This document shows, in pieces, positions 19,767 to 29,862 of a stretch of DNA of 64,000 nucleotides (the stretch's first letter is position 1; each line of letters begins with the position of its first letter). A model generated the notes under the pieces. The model saw only the letters and a list, made by a program, of their open reading frames with translations. It had not been told where the DNA came from and did not search any database. Source of the stretch: Acinetobacter brisouisimilis (GTDB taxonomy: Bacteria; Pseudomonadota; Gammaproteobacteria; Pseudomonadales; Moraxellaceae). The stretch is taken from assembly GCF_000368265.1 (NCBI RefSeq), contig NZ_KB851219.1, positions 1,853,515-1,917,514 of the forward strand, in the 5' to 3' direction. Made by a program: the position numbers and the translations under genes.

Positions 19767-20637
19767 GTAGCCGCCACACAAGTCCATACAGTAAAATTAT
19801 ACCAATACTAACAATCGTTCCTGCCGCAATATAACGTGCCGAATAGCCAGTGCCCTGATAATGGGTTTCAAGTGCCACAATATTTGCCGCAGGCGGTAAA
19901 CAGAATAAAAAGAACATCAACCCGATATATTCTTTAAAAGTTTCAACGGGAATGAAGTAATAACTCACACTACAAATGATCCCCCCAAATACCAACTTCG
20001 GTAGCATCACACGAACGCTGTGCCACAGATCAGCTTTTGCCACTTGAGTATGTCTAAGCCACATCCCCAGTACACACATGCCAGTGAACACCATGCCCAC
20101 TTTGGCAAACTGATACAAATGCAGCACCCAACTTGGTTCTGAAAAGTTTTGTACTTGTAATAAACGCAAAATCGCAGAAATGATTAGGGCAATCACAGGC
20201 GGCGACAACGACACTTTTTTCATTAAACTGGCTGTATTTTGCGGTGCTGAACTGACCGCAGAGACCGCCCAAATATTGCCAAACAATGAGCCGCCAACAT
20301 AAAGCGCAATCATGGCAGAACTGATCTGATGCCCAAAAATCGCCAAGGCAAATGGAAAACCTAGCCATGCTAAATTGACATAACTGGCACAGAGTGCAAT
20401 GAGCCGATCTTTAAAGAAATAAACAAAACCCAGATATACCAAGAAAGCTGAGCTAAAGCTAAACAGCATCAGGCTTAAACTACCTGTCTGGTAGTAAACC
20501 ATGTTGTAAATAATCACAAAAGGGATAAAAAATCGTGCCAAGATACGAGAGCAAAAGACTTTCAGCGCTTCAGCAGATTTCCATGATGCAGTGAGCCAAC
20601 CCAATATAAATGCCAATGTTGGTAAAAGTAGACTCAC
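19756..20637 (-). CDS. AEC-family (auxin efflux carrier-like) transporter
   Basis: A 293-residue integral membrane protein with about ten predicted hydrophobic segments, for example LLPTLAFILGWLTASW at the N-terminus and GTIVSIGIILLYGLVW at the C-terminus. The pattern matches the AEC/BASS-like family, which in bacteria exports small organic acids or amino acids. The conserved segment LFCLPPAANIVALE near residue 243 is typical. The substrate is unknown. It is transcribed alone; the stop lies inside an inverted repeat shared with rdgB. Confidence 0.85.
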   Translation of the reverse strand: MSLLLPTLAFILGWLTASWKSAEALKVFCSRILARFFIPFVIIYNMVYYQTGSLSLMLFSFSSAFLVYLGFVYFFKDRLIALCASYVNLAWLGFPFALAIFGHQISSAMIALYVGGSLFGNIWAVSAVSSAPQNTASLMKKVSLSPPVIALIISAILRLLQVQNFSEPSWVLHLYQFAKVGMVFTGMCVLGMWLRHTQVAKADLWHSVRVMLPKLVFGGIICSVSYYFIPVETFKEYIGLMFFLFCLPPAANIVALETHYQGTGYSARYIAAGTIVSIGIILLYGLVWRLLKG

Positions 20638-20795
20638 CCTGATCTCCTTATTCTGTGTGTTTTATGCCTCAATGTAGATAAAAGCACTTTCTGAAATTAC
20701 TGGAAAGTTCCAATAAAAGCAAATCTAGCACCCTGATTAGAATCAACACCTACTCCACCATAAACGCTGGAGAAACTTAGTCATTTTTTAACGAT

Positions 20796-21644
20796 TTACT
20801 GTACAACAGCAATTTTACGCCCCGCAAAAATCAGTAGACCTATACCACTCAAGACCATGATAGTGGCAAACAGCATGCGCAAACTCAAAGTTTCATTGAG
20901 AAAAATCACGCCTGCCAGCAATGCCAAACACGGGACACTCAACTGCAAGGTGCTTGCCGTCATCCGATCAAGATGTTTCAGTAAATCATACCAGAGTACA
21001 TACGCCAGACTTGAGGTGAATGCGCCCGAAATGATGGCTAAAGCCAGACCATTCCAGTGAATATACAGATTGGGCATTTGGACTAAACTCAATAGCAAAC
21101 AGATCGGCACTGCCCAAATAAAGTTGTTATAAGTCATTACCATAGGTTGAGCTGTTGACATTCCAATCAGGCTATATCCAGCCCAGCTTAACCCCGCCAG
21201 TATCATCATAAAAGCATAAAATAAAGACGGTGCATGTGTCGCAGGTAAAAAGAGCAGTAAAATACCTAAAAAAGCAACCGATAAGCCTATGCCTCTGAAC
21301 CACGTAACTTTTTCACCTTTATACACTGCATACAGCGCCATAGAAATTTGCACTGTACCAAACAGTAGCAGTGCGCCTAAACCTGCCTCAAGTTGCATAT
21401 AAGCAACTGAAAATGCCAAGATGTAGCCTGTTAAGCACAACCCGCCTTTCCAATTTTCCCGCTGGGGTTTAAGTTTTTCTACCGAACCCAGCAATACTGC
21501 CAGTACCAGTACTCCACTGACAATTCGAATGATGCTAAAACTGTATGGATCAATCATTCGGTCTGCTAATGCCAAACGACAAAAAATTGAATTGGCTGCA
21601 AATGCACTCATCGCAAGTGCGATTTTTCCCCACATCATCGTCAA
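20796..21644 (-). CDS. EamA/DMT-family transporter
   Basis: A 282-residue inner-membrane protein of the drug/metabolite transporter superfamily with two EamA repeats (about ten membrane segments). Visible features include FAANSIFCRLALADR near residue 15, ASTLQLSVPCLALLAGVIFLNE around residue 230, and a hydrophobic C-terminal helix. Members export amino acids, nucleobases or toxic compounds; no substrate can be assigned here. It is monocistronic, on the same strand as the AEC transporter gene but about 160 bases upstream of it. Confidence 0.88.
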   Translation of the reverse strand: MTMMWGKIALAMSAFAANSIFCRLALADRMIDPYSFSIIRIVSGVLVLAVLLGSVEKLKPQRENWKGGLCLTGYILAFSVAYMQLEAGLGALLLFGTVQISMALYAVYKGEKVTWFRGIGLSVAFLGILLLFLPATHAPSLFYAFMMILAGLSWAGYSLIGMSTAQPMVMTYNNFIWAVPICLLLSLVQMPNLYIHWNGLALAIISGAFTSSLAYVLWYDLLKHLDRMTASTLQLSVPCLALLAGVIFLNETLSLRMLFATIMVLSGIGLLIFAGRKIAVVQ

Positions 21645-21913
21645 TATCCTTATTGATGACAGCTATTTCAGTATATAAAAATAATTTCCCACCCAGAAAT
21701 AACAGGGTTGATTTCTTATAAAATTATTGATGATCTTTAAAACAGATCTATTTCACTGCTCTATCTATGCTATGAATTTTCATTTTCAGCTTTTGTTTTA
21801 TTAACTTTTAGAGCACAAAAAATCAGATAGAAAGCATTCTGAAAATATATATATTTACAGGCATAAATCACTGGCACATTTGAGTCAATTTTCTGCATTT
21901 CATCAATGCCTAA

Positions 21914-22696
21914 TCAACCAGAGTAGCTAAACTCGAGACATTGAATCTTTCCTTGCTGTGGCCCTTGCTGAGTTTTTTCCAACCAAATAACATGCTGCTG
22001 AAAACAGCGTAAAAAATTGGAGCAGCGTGTGCCATAGTTGGGACTGGCAATAAAAGTCGATGACAGCAGTTGTTCCAGCTCCTGAGCAATGCCTGTCTGT
22101 GGTAACTGTTCAGGCAAGCGCTGCCGCTGATCTTCCAATATATCCCAAGCCACCTGTTGCAAGTCTGATTCGGATACCTCAGGCAATGCCAAGAGCGGCA
22201 AAAATTCTTGTACAAAGCGCTGACGCAAATGCTGGGTTTTCGCCCAGTGCTCCGACATGAGGCCATTGGACATCACATATACACCATGCGCCAATACCTG
22301 TGGCGCTTCCCCGCGATTGCTCATATATACGGCTTGTTGCCGATCACCCACAATCAGGTTAAACCCTGCGTAATCTTGCTGTCGTTGCTCCAATTGCTGA
22401 GCAAAACGAATCGGTGGTAAATCCGATGCCAGATAATCTGCCACAATCTCACCGCGTGAAGTCGGATAGATTCGCTGATCTGAAGCATCCCGATAATTGG
22501 TGATTACTGCCCAGCGCCCCATTTCGGTGATGCCCATCCATGTTCCACCCGACTGCAAGTCCTGCCCTGCAATAATCGGACTATCTTGCCAGTGTCGTAA
22601 GGACTGGGTTGGACGGATATAGAACTCATCCCGATTAGACAATAAACATATAGGTAAACCTTCTACCACTTGCCACGCCAGCGCTACAATACACAT
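21914..22696 (-). CDS. NRDE-family protein (TANGO2-like)
   Basis: A 260-residue protein beginning MCIVALAW with the conserved Cys2 that family members expose after methionine removal, followed by the defining LLSNRDEFYIRPT near residues 18-30. Other typical elements are AGQDLQSGGTWMGIT, RWAVITNYRD, SRGEIVADYL and YVMSNGLM. The eukaryotic homologue TANGO2 is linked to lipid and haem handling; the bacterial role is not established. It is transcribed away from lgt, sharing the short divergent promoter region. Confidence 0.93.
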   Translation of the reverse strand: MCIVALAWQVVEGLPICLLSNRDEFYIRPTQSLRHWQDSPIIAGQDLQSGGTWMGITEMGRWAVITNYRDASDQRIYPTSRGEIVADYLASDLPPIRFAQQLEQRQQDYAGFNLIVGDRQQAVYMSNRGEAPQVLAHGVYVMSNGLMSEHWAKTQHLRQRFVQEFLPLLALPEVSESDLQQVAWDILEDQRQRLPEQLPQTGIAQELEQLLSSTFIASPNYGTRCSNFLRCFQQHVIWLEKTQQGPQQGKIQCLEFSYSG

Positions 22697-22792
22697 AACA
22701 GATCCTTTGTATCTTTACACATTGAATGTACAACATTTTTAAGGTTTATCGGCTAGAATCTTGCCAAACATACAGAAATGAAAGGAATAGTC

Positions 22793-23605
22793 ATGCTGAC
22801 CTATCCCAACATCAATCCAATTGCGATTGAGCTTGGCCCGCTCAAAGTACACTGGTATGGGTTAATGTACCTCTTGGCATTTTTATGTGCATGGGGACTT
22901 GCCAACTATCGGGCAAAACAACGTACTGATTGGACAGCCGAGATGGTATCTGATCTGGTTTTTTATGGGGCGTTAGGTGTCGTGCTCGGTGGTCGGGTTG
23001 GCTATGTGTTGTTCTATGAATTTGATAAATTCATCGCCCATCCACTTTGGCTGTTTCAAGTGTGGACAGGTGGCATGAGTTTCCACGGTGGCTTTATCGG
23101 GGTGATGGTCGCCATGCTACTGTGGTGTAAAAAATACCAAAAAACCTGGTTTCAAACCATGGACTTTATTGCGCCGTGTGTGCCAACAGGCTTAATGTTT
23201 GGACGGATTGGTAATTTTATTGGTGGTGAATTATATGGTCGCCCTGTGACTGATCCCAATTATCCATTTGGCATGATTTTCCCAACCGACCCATTGCATT
23301 TGGTGCGCCATCCTTCACAAATTTACCAAGCGCTGTGTGAAGGGTTATTGTTATTTATTATTTTATGGTGGTTTAGCAGCAAGCCACGCCCACGTATGGC
23401 AGTATCTGCCCTGTTTCTTATGGGTTATGGTTTTTCGCGCTTCTTTATGGAATTTTTCCGCGAACCCGATGCGGATCAGGGCTTTATTTTGTTCGGTTGG
23501 GTGACCAAAGGGCAAATGCTCTCTTTCCCAATGATTATTGCAGGCTTACTGCTCTTGGCATTTGCCTATCAACGTAAAATTTATGATTGGACAGTCAATA
23601 AATAA
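22793..23605 (+). CDS. lgt: Prolipoprotein diacylglyceryl transferase
   Basis: Transfers diacylglyceryl from phosphatidylglycerol to the lipobox cysteine of prolipoproteins, the first step of lipoprotein maturation at the inner membrane. An ATG at 22778 is in frame, but AAAGGA lies between it and the ATG at 22793, which gives the usual N-terminus [16 protein letters not shown] choose 22793 (270 residues). The Lgt signature [14 protein letters not shown] near residue 142 and the [10 protein letters not shown] segment are present, with seven hydrophobic segments. BamE and the META lipoprotein in this window would be substrates. Confidence 0.97.
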   Translation: MLTYPNINPIAIELGPLKVHWYGLMYLLAFLCAWGLANYRAKQRTDWTAEMVSDLVFYGALGVVLGGRVGYVLFYEFDKFIAHPLWLFQVWTGGMSFHGGFIGVMVAMLLWCKKYQKTWFQTMDFIAPCVPTGLMFGRIGNFIGGELYGRPVTDPNYPFGMIFPTDPLHLVRHPSQIYQALCEGLLLFIILWWFSSKPRPRMAVSALFLMGYGFSRFFMEFFREPDADQGFILFGWVTKGQMLSFPMIIAGLLLLAFAYQRKIYDWTVNK

Positions 23606-23628
23606 AGGCACCGCCACATCATACAATC

Positions 23629-23650
23629 AGGGGCGAAAGTCCCTTTTTTT
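23629..23650 (+). terminator. Terminator after lgt
   Basis: A six-base-pair stem capped by a GAAA tetraloop is followed by seven Ts. Confidence 0.75.
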
Positions 23651-23693
23651 ATGCTAAAGTGCAACATCTCCTTCGTCATTTTTTCCACACAAT

Positions 23694-24071
23694 ATGCTCG
23701 AATTCTGGTTTGAACCCACCACCACACTTGCGCGTAAAATTCTGATTTTATTGATGATGATTACTATCACTGTGGGCCTATATCTGTATAAACCACTCCC
23801 ATCTGTGGTGATTCTGATGTTTACAGGTACAGGGTTGGTGTTTTTGATTTGCCGTTATGCACGTTTGCAAATTGCAAAAAATGACCCAAGTCGTTTTTTA
23901 TTTCGTGTGTTCACATGGATTCCACTTGCACTGATTTTGGCAGTGTTGTTTATGAAAACCATGGATGATTTACTGATTTTAGGCATTCAAGGGCTGGCTT
24001 TTATGGCACTGAGTGTTTTTATTTTTTCACCACTGGCACGTTTGTCAAAATCTACTTCAACTGAATCTTAA
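23694..24071 (+). CDS. Small membrane protein, first of a tandem pair
   Basis: A 125-residue protein with four hydrophobic segments and a short basic C-terminus. Its N-terminus MLEFWFEPTTTLARKILI resembles that of the next gene product (MLQFWYSERCTRNVKLMI), and both share the overall layout and a closing IFSPLARL/IMSIYQNRA-type end, so they are tandem paralogues. Function unknown. The pair is separated by two bases and almost certainly co-transcribed. Confidence 0.75.
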   Translation: MLEFWFEPTTTLARKILILLMMITITVGLYLYKPLPSVVILMFTGTGLVFLICRYARLQIAKNDPSRFLFRVFTWIPLALILAVLFMKTMDDLLILGIQGLAFMALSVFIFSPLARLSKSTSTES

Positions 24072-24073
24072 TT

Positions 24074-24421
24074 ATGCTGCAATTTTGGTATTCTGAACGC
24101 TGTACCCGCAACGTTAAACTCATGATAACCATCGCCATTTGTGTGATGACAACGCTCCTTTCCAAAGTGTCGGCCTTACCTTCTATTTGGGTCGGAATCT
24201 GTGTCGTTGTTGGGGTTTTTATGCATTTGATTTACCAATTTGGTGCGCGCCGCCCGTATACCAAATTACTGGTCTGGATTTTACCTGTAGGCTGTTTGAC
24301 TGCACTTGGTTTACAACCGAGCAATGCGCTTTGGGCATGGCTCAGTCAAGGGCTGGGCTTTATGATCTTAGGTCTATTTATTATGTCGATTTATCAAAAC
24401 CGAGCGAAACGCTCTGACTGA
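24074..24421 (+). CDS. Small membrane protein, second of a tandem pair
   Basis: A 115-residue protein with about four hydrophobic stretches, beginning two bases after the stop of its paralogue. The shared MLxFW start and matching positions of membrane segments support common origin, although the sequences have diverged strongly. No family recognised; an inner-membrane location is likely. The TAATT ATG junction suggests translational coupling. Confidence 0.72.
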   Translation: MLQFWYSERCTRNVKLMITIAICVMTTLLSKVSALPSIWVGICVVVGVFMHLIYQFGARRPYTKLLVWILPVGCLTALGLQPSNALWAWLSQGLGFMILGLFIMSIYQNRAKRSD

Positions 24422-24595
24422 TTAAACCAAGAATGCCCCAATGTCATTGGCATCGGTTTTTGATATCATTAGTATGATAGAGGCATCGGCATTTTTGCTA
24501 AAAAACATTATTCAAAGTTCTATATTAGGGTAAAATCCTCAACCTGCCATAGTACGACACATCAGGTCGTAACATTTCAGCTCTATAGGAATTTT

Positions 24596-25438
24596 ATGAA
24601 AACGTATCTTGATCTACTACAGCACATTCTGGACAACGGCGGCGACAAAGGCGACCGTACAGGGACAGGGACGCGTTCTGTATTTGGTCATCAAATGCGT
24701 TTTGACCTCAATCAAGGGTTTCCCTTACTGACCACCAAAAAAGTTCATTTCCGCTCAATTGCGATTGAATTGTTATGGTTTTTAAAAGGTGATACCAACG
24801 TCCAGTACTTACAAGACAACAAAGTCACCATTTGGGATGAATGGGCAACCGCAGACCAAACTGCACGTTTTGGTCGCCCTGAAGGTGAACTTGGCCCTGT
24901 GTACGGACACCAATGGCGTAACTTTGGCGCCAGCAAAAATGCTGATGGCAGCTACCAAAAAGATGGCTTTGACCAAATTCAGTGGTTAATTAACGAAATC
25001 AAAACCAATCCAAATTCACGTCGTCTGATTGTTTCGGGCTGGAATCCGCAAGAAGCTGGGCAAGTCGCTTTACCGCCATGTCACACATTGTTCCAGTTCT
25101 TTGTACAAAATGGCAAACTGTCTTGCCAATTGTATCAGCGTAGTGCCGATGTATTCTTGGGCGTGCCATTTAATATTGCCAGCTATGCCCTACTGACCCA
25201 TATGGTGGCTCAAGTCTGTGGTCTAGGTGTCGGTGATTTTATCTGGACAGGTGGTGATACCCATTTATATGCCAACCATTTTGAACAAGCTCGCCTACAG
25301 TTAACACGTGAACCATTACCACTGTGCCAGCTTAAGCTCAACCCTGAAGTTCAAGATATTTTTGAGTTCAAATTTGAAGATATCGAAATTGTTAATTATC
25401 AATCACATTCTGCAATTAAAGCACCGGTGGCTGTATGA
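24596..25438 (+). CDS. thyA: Thymidylate synthase
   Basis: Methylates dUMP to dTMP using methylene-tetrahydrofolate, releasing dihydrofolate that the next gene's product recycles. The 280-residue protein has the active-site region [12 protein letters not shown] with the catalytic cysteine, [20 protein letters not shown], and [13 protein letters not shown] near residue 20. A TAGGA ribosome site precedes the ATG. Its stop overlaps the start of folA (ATGA), so the two enzymes are translationally coupled. Confidence 0.98.
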   Translation: MKTYLDLLQHILDNGGDKGDRTGTGTRSVFGHQMRFDLNQGFPLLTTKKVHFRSIAIELLWFLKGDTNVQYLQDNKVTIWDEWATADQTARFGRPEGELGPVYGHQWRNFGASKNADGSYQKDGFDQIQWLINEIKTNPNSRRLIVSGWNPQEAGQVALPPCHTLFQFFVQNGKLSCQLYQRSADVFLGVPFNIASYALLTHMVAQVCGLGVGDFIWTGGDTHLYANHFEQARLQLTREPLPLCQLKLNPEVQDIFEFKFEDIEIVNYQSHSAIKAPVAV

Positions 25439-25947
25439 GTTTTCAAGGAATCGAAATCGTCCACGTGGTGGCGATGGATCAACAACGCTGTATTGGTAAA
25501 GGCAATGCCCTACCTTGGCATATTTCTGCAGATTTAAAGCACTTTAAAGCCATTACTCAAGGTGGTGTGGTCGTGATGGGGCGTAAAACCCTTGAATCTA
25601 TGGGACGCGCATTACCCAAACGTGTGAACTGGGTGATTACCCGCGATACATCATGGTCTTTTGACAAGGTCAAAGTAGCGCATAACATCGAAGATGCACT
25701 TGCTCAAGCACTATCTGACGTAGCTACAAGTGAAAAACCTGAAAGCATTTTTGTGATTGGTGGCGGGGAAATTTTTGCGCAAACCATGCAAATTGCAGAT
25801 CGTTTAGAGCTAACTCATGTTGAACTTGATGTACAAGGTGATGCCTACTACCCTGAAATTCCAAGCGAGTTTCACAAGATAAGTAGCGAAAAACATCTCG
25901 ATGAAGCATCGGGTGTTGCTTTTGAGTTTGCAACTTATACCAAATAA
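25435..25947 (+). CDS. folA: Dihydrofolate reductase
   Basis: Reduces dihydrofolate to tetrahydrofolate with NADPH; the target of trimethoprim. The 170-residue protein shows the substrate loop [19 protein letters not shown] near residue 21, [12 protein letters not shown], and [12 protein letters not shown]. Length is typical of chromosomal FolA, and the gene overlaps thyA, arguing against an acquired resistance variant. A strong bidirectional hairpin follows. Confidence 0.97.
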   Translation: MSFQGIEIVHVVAMDQQRCIGKGNALPWHISADLKHFKAITQGGVVVMGRKTLESMGRALPKRVNWVITRDTSWSFDKVKVAHNIEDALAQALSDVATSEKPESIFVIGGGEIFAQTMQIADRLELTHVELDVQGDAYYPEIPSEFHKISSEKHLDEASGVAFEFATYTK

Positions 25948-25953
25948 GCCAAA

Positions 25954-25985
25954 AAAAGAGGAACAAATCAATTTGTTCCTCTTTT
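25954..25985. terminator. Bidirectional terminator after folA
   Basis: A long perfect stem (AAAAGAGGAACAAAT / ATTTGTTCCTCTTTT) lies between folA and the convergent broken outer-membrane protein gene. Confidence 0.88.
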
Positions 25986-26009
25986 AGTTCTAGATGCTAC
26001 AAACTCAAA

Positions 26010-26715
26010 TTAGAATGAGTAACGTAGACCCAATGCAAGGTTGTGCGCATGTAAGTTATAACTTGATTCGGCATCAGTTCCAAAGTCATTGTAATACTGT
26101 TTTAACTTACCTGAATCGATATATTTATAAGAAAAATTAGCTGCTAGGTTTGAAGTAATCATATTGAAGTACCGACACTTACAGACCAAATAAAGTTAAT
26201 ATCAGTTTTTGAAATTGTGGCGAAATCATAAGAAAATTGATCTGATACAGAATTATCAGAAAGTATTCCTTTTGTATGAATACGGGTTGCACCAACACCA
26301 ACTGCAAAATATGGCGTAAACTTACTTGAGTTTTTCCAATCAAAGTAAGTATTCCACATGACTGCTTGCTGTTATAATTTCACAGCATCATTAATATAGT
26401 AGGAATCTGCTGATTTACTATTAAACTGGTGGTCTTGTTGAGCTGAATATTCAAGCTCTGTACGTACTGGCACATGTAAACTTGGTTCCAAGTTCCAACC
26501 AAAGGCAATCGCTCCAACAGCTAAATTTTGTTTATCGTCTGAAGATAAATCATAAGATATTGGTGAAGTTGTAGAGCTAATTTTATCGGCATTTAAGTCT
26601 GTAATATTTAGGCCCACTTTTGCAGATACATAGCATCTTTTAACACGCTATCCGCAGCTAGAGCTGGAATAGAAACTGCTGCTAATGCCCCAATAAAAAT
26701 TGTATTATTGTTTAG
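26010..26715 (-). pseudogene. Decayed outer-membrane beta-barrel protein gene
   Basis: The minus strand encodes pieces of one small outer-membrane barrel protein (Omp25/OmpW-like). A signal-peptide remnant (GALAAVSIPALAADSV) has no start codon. After a frameshift comes YVSAKVGLNITDLNADK and onward to about 26372, where an in-frame TAA follows DAVKL. The same frame then continues QQAVMWNTYFDWKNSSKFTPYFAVGVG to about 26159. A further frameshift, next to a repeated TACTTCA, leads to ITSNLAANFSYKYIDSGK and the terminal LALGLRYSF. Lost start, two frameshifts and one stop make it non-functional. The terminal phenylalanine is typical of barrel proteins. Confidence 0.82.
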
Positions 26716-26953
26716 TTAAACAACTCCTGTTTTAATTTTTTGGCTGTAATACAGCCTAATATGAATAGCATTTAATCAACACATAAATCACACTTTTTAA
26801 GAGCTTTAGAAATAATTCAGATGAAATGTAAATCATAATACCTGTGTCACATTTTACTTTTTATAAACATAATTCACCTCATATAATACTTTTTAGTCGC
26901 ATTTTTAAAAAATATACTTAAAAAAATTGCTTAAATAGGATTAAACTACTGTA

Positions 26954-27409
26954 ATGAAAAAACTTATTTTATTGACTCTTTTTACCAGCTTGGGTGTCAT
27001 TTCAGCATGTTCAAGCGTACCTTACCAAACTTCAGCAAGTATTTTACAACAACAGCAAGAACTTCAAGCAAAGCAGGTGATTTGGCAAGTCACACATATT
27101 CAAGGACATGCTCTCTCTGCTGATGAACTCGCTCATCAACCTTCTTTAAGTTTTGATGCAAATAGCCAACAGGTCAAAGGTAGCGATGGTTGTAACCGAA
27201 TTTTTGGGAGTTATCAGTTGCAAGGCAATAATTTACACTTAGGCCCTCTAGCATCAACTAGAATGATGTGTGCAGGCAATATGCAAATCAGTGATCAATT
27301 TCATTTGGCATTAGCAAAAGTGACAAGCTTTAGTGTAGAAAAACAAATCTTAAAATTAAAAGATCAATCTAATCATGTGATTATGGAATTAAATTCTCAA
27401 AATCACTAA
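26954..27409 (+). CDS. META-domain (HslJ-like) lipoprotein
   Basis: A 151-residue predicted lipoprotein: N-terminal [15 protein letters not shown], lipobox VISAC with Cys19. The META domain shows [20 protein letters not shown] and [11 protein letters not shown], the family's usual core. HslJ-type proteins are linked to heat or novobiocin tolerance, but function here is unknown. It starts shortly before msrA and may share its transcript. Confidence 0.87.
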   Translation: MKKLILLTLFTSLGVISACSSVPYQTSASILQQQQELQAKQVIWQVTHIQGHALSADELAHQPSLSFDANSQQVKGSDGCNRIFGSYQLQGNNLHLGPLASTRMMCAGNMQISDQFHLALAKVTSFSVEKQILKLKDQSNHVIMELNSQNH

Positions 27410-27437
27410 TTTTTTAAGTTCATTTAAGGATCTAGAT

Positions 27438-27959
27438 ATGCAACAAGCGTTATTTGGTGGTGGCTGCTTCTGGTGTGTAGAAGCCGTTTTTTTACAGTTA
27501 CGTGGTGTTATACAGGTAACCAGTGGTTATGCAGGTGGTCATCTCGTTGAACCGAGCTATGAAGCTGTATGCAGTGGCAATACTGGACATGCGGAAGTTG
27601 TAAAAATTGACTTTGATGAAGAACAAGTTCGCTACACTGATTTATTGACTGTGTTTTTTGCAACACATGATCCAACTACATTAAACCGTCAGGGCAATGA
27701 TATTGGCACACAATATCGTTCAGTGATTTACTACTATAATAATGAGCAAAAACAGCAGGCTAAACAGTTTATTGATGAACTCAAAGCAGAAGGCGTTCAA
27801 GTGGTAACCGAATTAACGGCCGCACCAACTTTCTATGCTGCGGAAGATTATCATCAAAATTACTATGCTAAAAACCCAAGCCAAGGCTACTGTAATTTTG
27901 CCATTCCCCCAAAGTTAAATAAATTACGCAGTAAGTTTCAAAGTTTGCTTAAAGCATAA
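27438..27959 (+). CDS. msrA: Peptide methionine (S)-S-oxide reductase
   Basis: Repairs oxidised methionine residues in proteins. The 173-residue protein has the catalytic [10 protein letters not shown] at the N-terminus (resolving chemistry through the first cysteine), [18 protein letters not shown] and [14 protein letters not shown] lies before the start. The protein is cytoplasmic. It lies 28 bases after the META lipoprotein gene and ends at a terminator shared with exbD. Confidence 0.96.
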   Translation: MQQALFGGGCFWCVEAVFLQLRGVIQVTSGYAGGHLVEPSYEAVCSGNTGHAEVVKIDFDEEQVRYTDLLTVFFATHDPTTLNRQGNDIGTQYRSVIYYYNNEQKQQAKQFIDELKAEGVQVVTELTAAPTFYAAEDYHQNYYAKNPSQGYCNFAIPPKLNKLRSKFQSLLKA

Positions 27960-27987
27960 AAAAGCGACTTAAATGTCGCTTTTTTAT
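27957..27987. terminator. Bidirectional terminator between msrA and exbD
   Basis: The stem AAAAAAGCGAC / GTCGCTTTTTT with a six-base loop lies between convergent genes. Confidence 0.85.
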
Positions 27988-27998
27988 CTCAGCATGAT

Positions 27999-28403
27999 TT
28001 AGTTTTCACTGACGAAAGCAATATCACTCAGCCCAGCTTCGCTTGCACGTGACATGACCTGCGCTACTGTATCGTAGCGTGATTCTTTATCAGCACGTAA
28101 TTGTACAGTTGGTTTTTGTGCTTGTTGACCTGCAGCATGAAAACGCTGAGACAAATCATCTAAACTGATCATCTGATCATTCCACGCCACTTCACCTTTA
28201 GCATTAATACTGATGGTAATTGCCTGTGGTGGAGGTGTGGTAATTTGCGCTGTGGTCTTGGGTAAAGTCAAAGGAATCGATGGATTCGCAACGGTTGCCG
28301 TCACCAAGAAAATAATCATCAACACCAGCATAATATCGATTAGCGGAATGAGGTTCATCTCATTCATGCCAGTATCGTGATCTTCACCCAATTGAAAAGC
28401 CAT
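27999..28403 (-). CDS. exbD: ExbD, TonB-system energy transducer subunit
   Basis: A 134-residue protein with one N-terminal membrane helix, MNLIPLIDIMLVLMIIFLV, containing the conserved proton-path aspartate, and a periplasmic C-terminal domain. With ExbB it uses proton-motive force to energise TonB. The start overlaps the exbB stop (TAATG), indicating translational coupling; order on the minus strand is tonB, exbB, exbD. Confidence 0.96.
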   Translation of the reverse strand: MAFQLGEDHDTGMNEMNLIPLIDIMLVLMIIFLVTATVANPSIPLTLPKTTAQITTPPPQAITISINAKGEVAWNDQMISLDDLSQRFHAAGQQAQKPTVQLRADKESRYDTVAQVMSRASEAGLSDIAFVSEN

Positions 28404-29026
28404 TATGCTTGACCTCCAGCATAATTCTGTTGAGTTGCTTTAGCAGCATTGCCTTGTGCAGCAGAATCTTGTTGCAACATGGTGTCAATCAGCAAAGTAT
28501 GTGCTTTATCTTGTAGCGCATGTGCTAAAGAGCGGTTAGCACGAACACAGATGTTATAGGCAAGTACTGCAGGAATCGCAACGCCTAAGCCTAAACCTGT
28601 CATGATCAGTGCTTCCCCCACTGGAGTTGCAACCTGCGCCAAACCAGCTTGCCCACTACGGCCAACAGCCGCTAATGCGTGAAAAATTCCCCAAACCGTA
28701 CCAAATAGTCCTACAAATGGTGCGATTGAAGCAATCGTCCCCAGAACAGCAACGCCTTTTTCTGCTGAAGTTTTTTCTTCAGAAATTTGACGCAGTAAAG
28801 CTTGTTCGGCAACTGCCTTACGCTGATCAAATGCCAAAGGTGCAAGTTTAGCTTTAAGCTTGGTCAACGCTTGTTCGAGTTGAGCATAGGCTTGTTGTTT
28901 AAGGTGACGTGTACCCATTAAACGTAAGGCAAAAACCGTCCACGTTGTAATCGACATTACAATGAGTACGAAATACAGCGTTTTACTTACTGCATCGGCA
29001 TTTTGCCAGTAGATTGAAAAGTTCAT
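28403..29026 (-). CDS. exbB: ExbB, TonB-system proton channel subunit
   Basis: A 207-residue MotA/TolQ/ExbB-family membrane protein with three hydrophobic segments and the family core VLGTIASIAPFVGLFGTVWGIFHAL-like region, then GEALIMTGLGLGVAIPAVLAYN. It forms the channel with ExbD. It sits between tonB (35-base gap) and exbD (overlapping). The assignment as ExbB rather than TolQ rests on linkage to tonB and on length. Confidence 0.95.
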   Translation of the reverse strand: MNFSIYWQNADAVSKTLYFVLIVMSITTWTVFALRLMGTRHLKQQAYAQLEQALTKLKAKLAPLAFDQRKAVAEQALLRQISEEKTSAEKGVAVLGTIASIAPFVGLFGTVWGIFHALAAVGRSGQAGLAQVATPVGEALIMTGLGLGVAIPAVLAYNICVRANRSLAHALQDKAHTLLIDTMLQQDSAAQGNAAKATQQNYAGGQA

Positions 29027-29061
29027 GCTCGAACTCCTGATTTCATAAATTAGCCGTAAAT

Positions 29062-29862
29062 TTAATTCAGATTTAATGCAAAAGGTTGAGGTGCAATAAA
29101 ATCATGCGCATAAGGCTTAAAGCTCTGTCTTGAAATATAACGTTTCACCATTTGATCCAACTTACTATTTCCTGATGACTTAATAATTTCAACATCAGTG
29201 ATCGTACCTTTTGCCGTTGCATGTATTCTTAGCTTTATGACAAAAGTACCTTTTAGGCTATCGTCAGTATTACTATTTAAAAAATCTTCTACAACTTCAT
29301 TTAAGCCACGTGTAATCCTATCTGTCCCATATTTCCATTCAACACCAGACCCTCCCCCAATACTCACAGTTTTTGGTGATGGATCAGCAGCAGGAGCGCT
29401 GGGCTGCGGTGCAACAGGTTGTGGTGCAGACTGTTGTGCTGGTTTAGTAATGGCGGATTTTGTCGTGGTGACTACAGGTGCAGGCGGAGCTTTCACAATA
29501 GGTTGCTCTACAGCCTGCTTTGGTGCTTGAGTCTTGACCTGTTGAATTTTTTCAACTTTTTTAGGTGGTGGAGGCAACTGTTTTTCAACAATTTTGACTT
29601 CCTTGACCTCTTTTGGTTTTTCCTGGGGCTTTGGTTTTTCTTTTGGTTTTGGCGGTAACGGCTTGGAAGGTTGTTGAATTTTAACAAAACGTACTTGTAG
29701 TGGTTGTTTATGAACTGGCTTTAACTCCTGAATTTTCATTTGACCCAACGCCCAAAATACGCCGACATGCCCAACCACAACGGCAATAAATGTCGCAAGT
29801 ATTTTCTTTTTCATACGATCACTAGGGTGAGGATCTAAATTCAATGCAGGAGAATGACTCAT
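29062..29862 (-). CDS. tonB: TonB, energy transducer to outer-membrane receptors
   Basis: A 266-residue protein with an N-terminal membrane anchor (ILATFIAVVVGHVGVFWALG), a long proline/lysine-rich periplasmic spacer (PKPKEKPKPQEKPKE and onwards) and a C-terminal TonB domain (FVIKLRIHATAKGTITDVEI, KRYISRQSFKPYA). It contacts receptors such as the one at 10.9 kb. The start could also be the methionine at about residue 16. First gene of tonB-exbB-exbD; no convincing Fur box is seen in its short upstream region. Confidence 0.95.
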   Translation of the reverse strand: MSHSPALNLDPHPSDRMKKKILATFIAVVVGHVGVFWALGQMKIQELKPVHKQPLQVRFVKIQQPSKPLPPKPKEKPKPQEKPKEVKEVKIVEKQLPPPPKKVEKIQQVKTQAPKQAVEQPIVKAPPAPVVTTTKSAITKPAQQSAPQPVAPQPSAPAADPSPKTVSIGGGSGVEWKYGTDRITRGLNEVVEDFLNSNTDDSLKGTFVIKLRIHATAKGTITDVEIIKSSGNSKLDQMVKRYISRQSFKPYAHDFIAPQPFALNLN

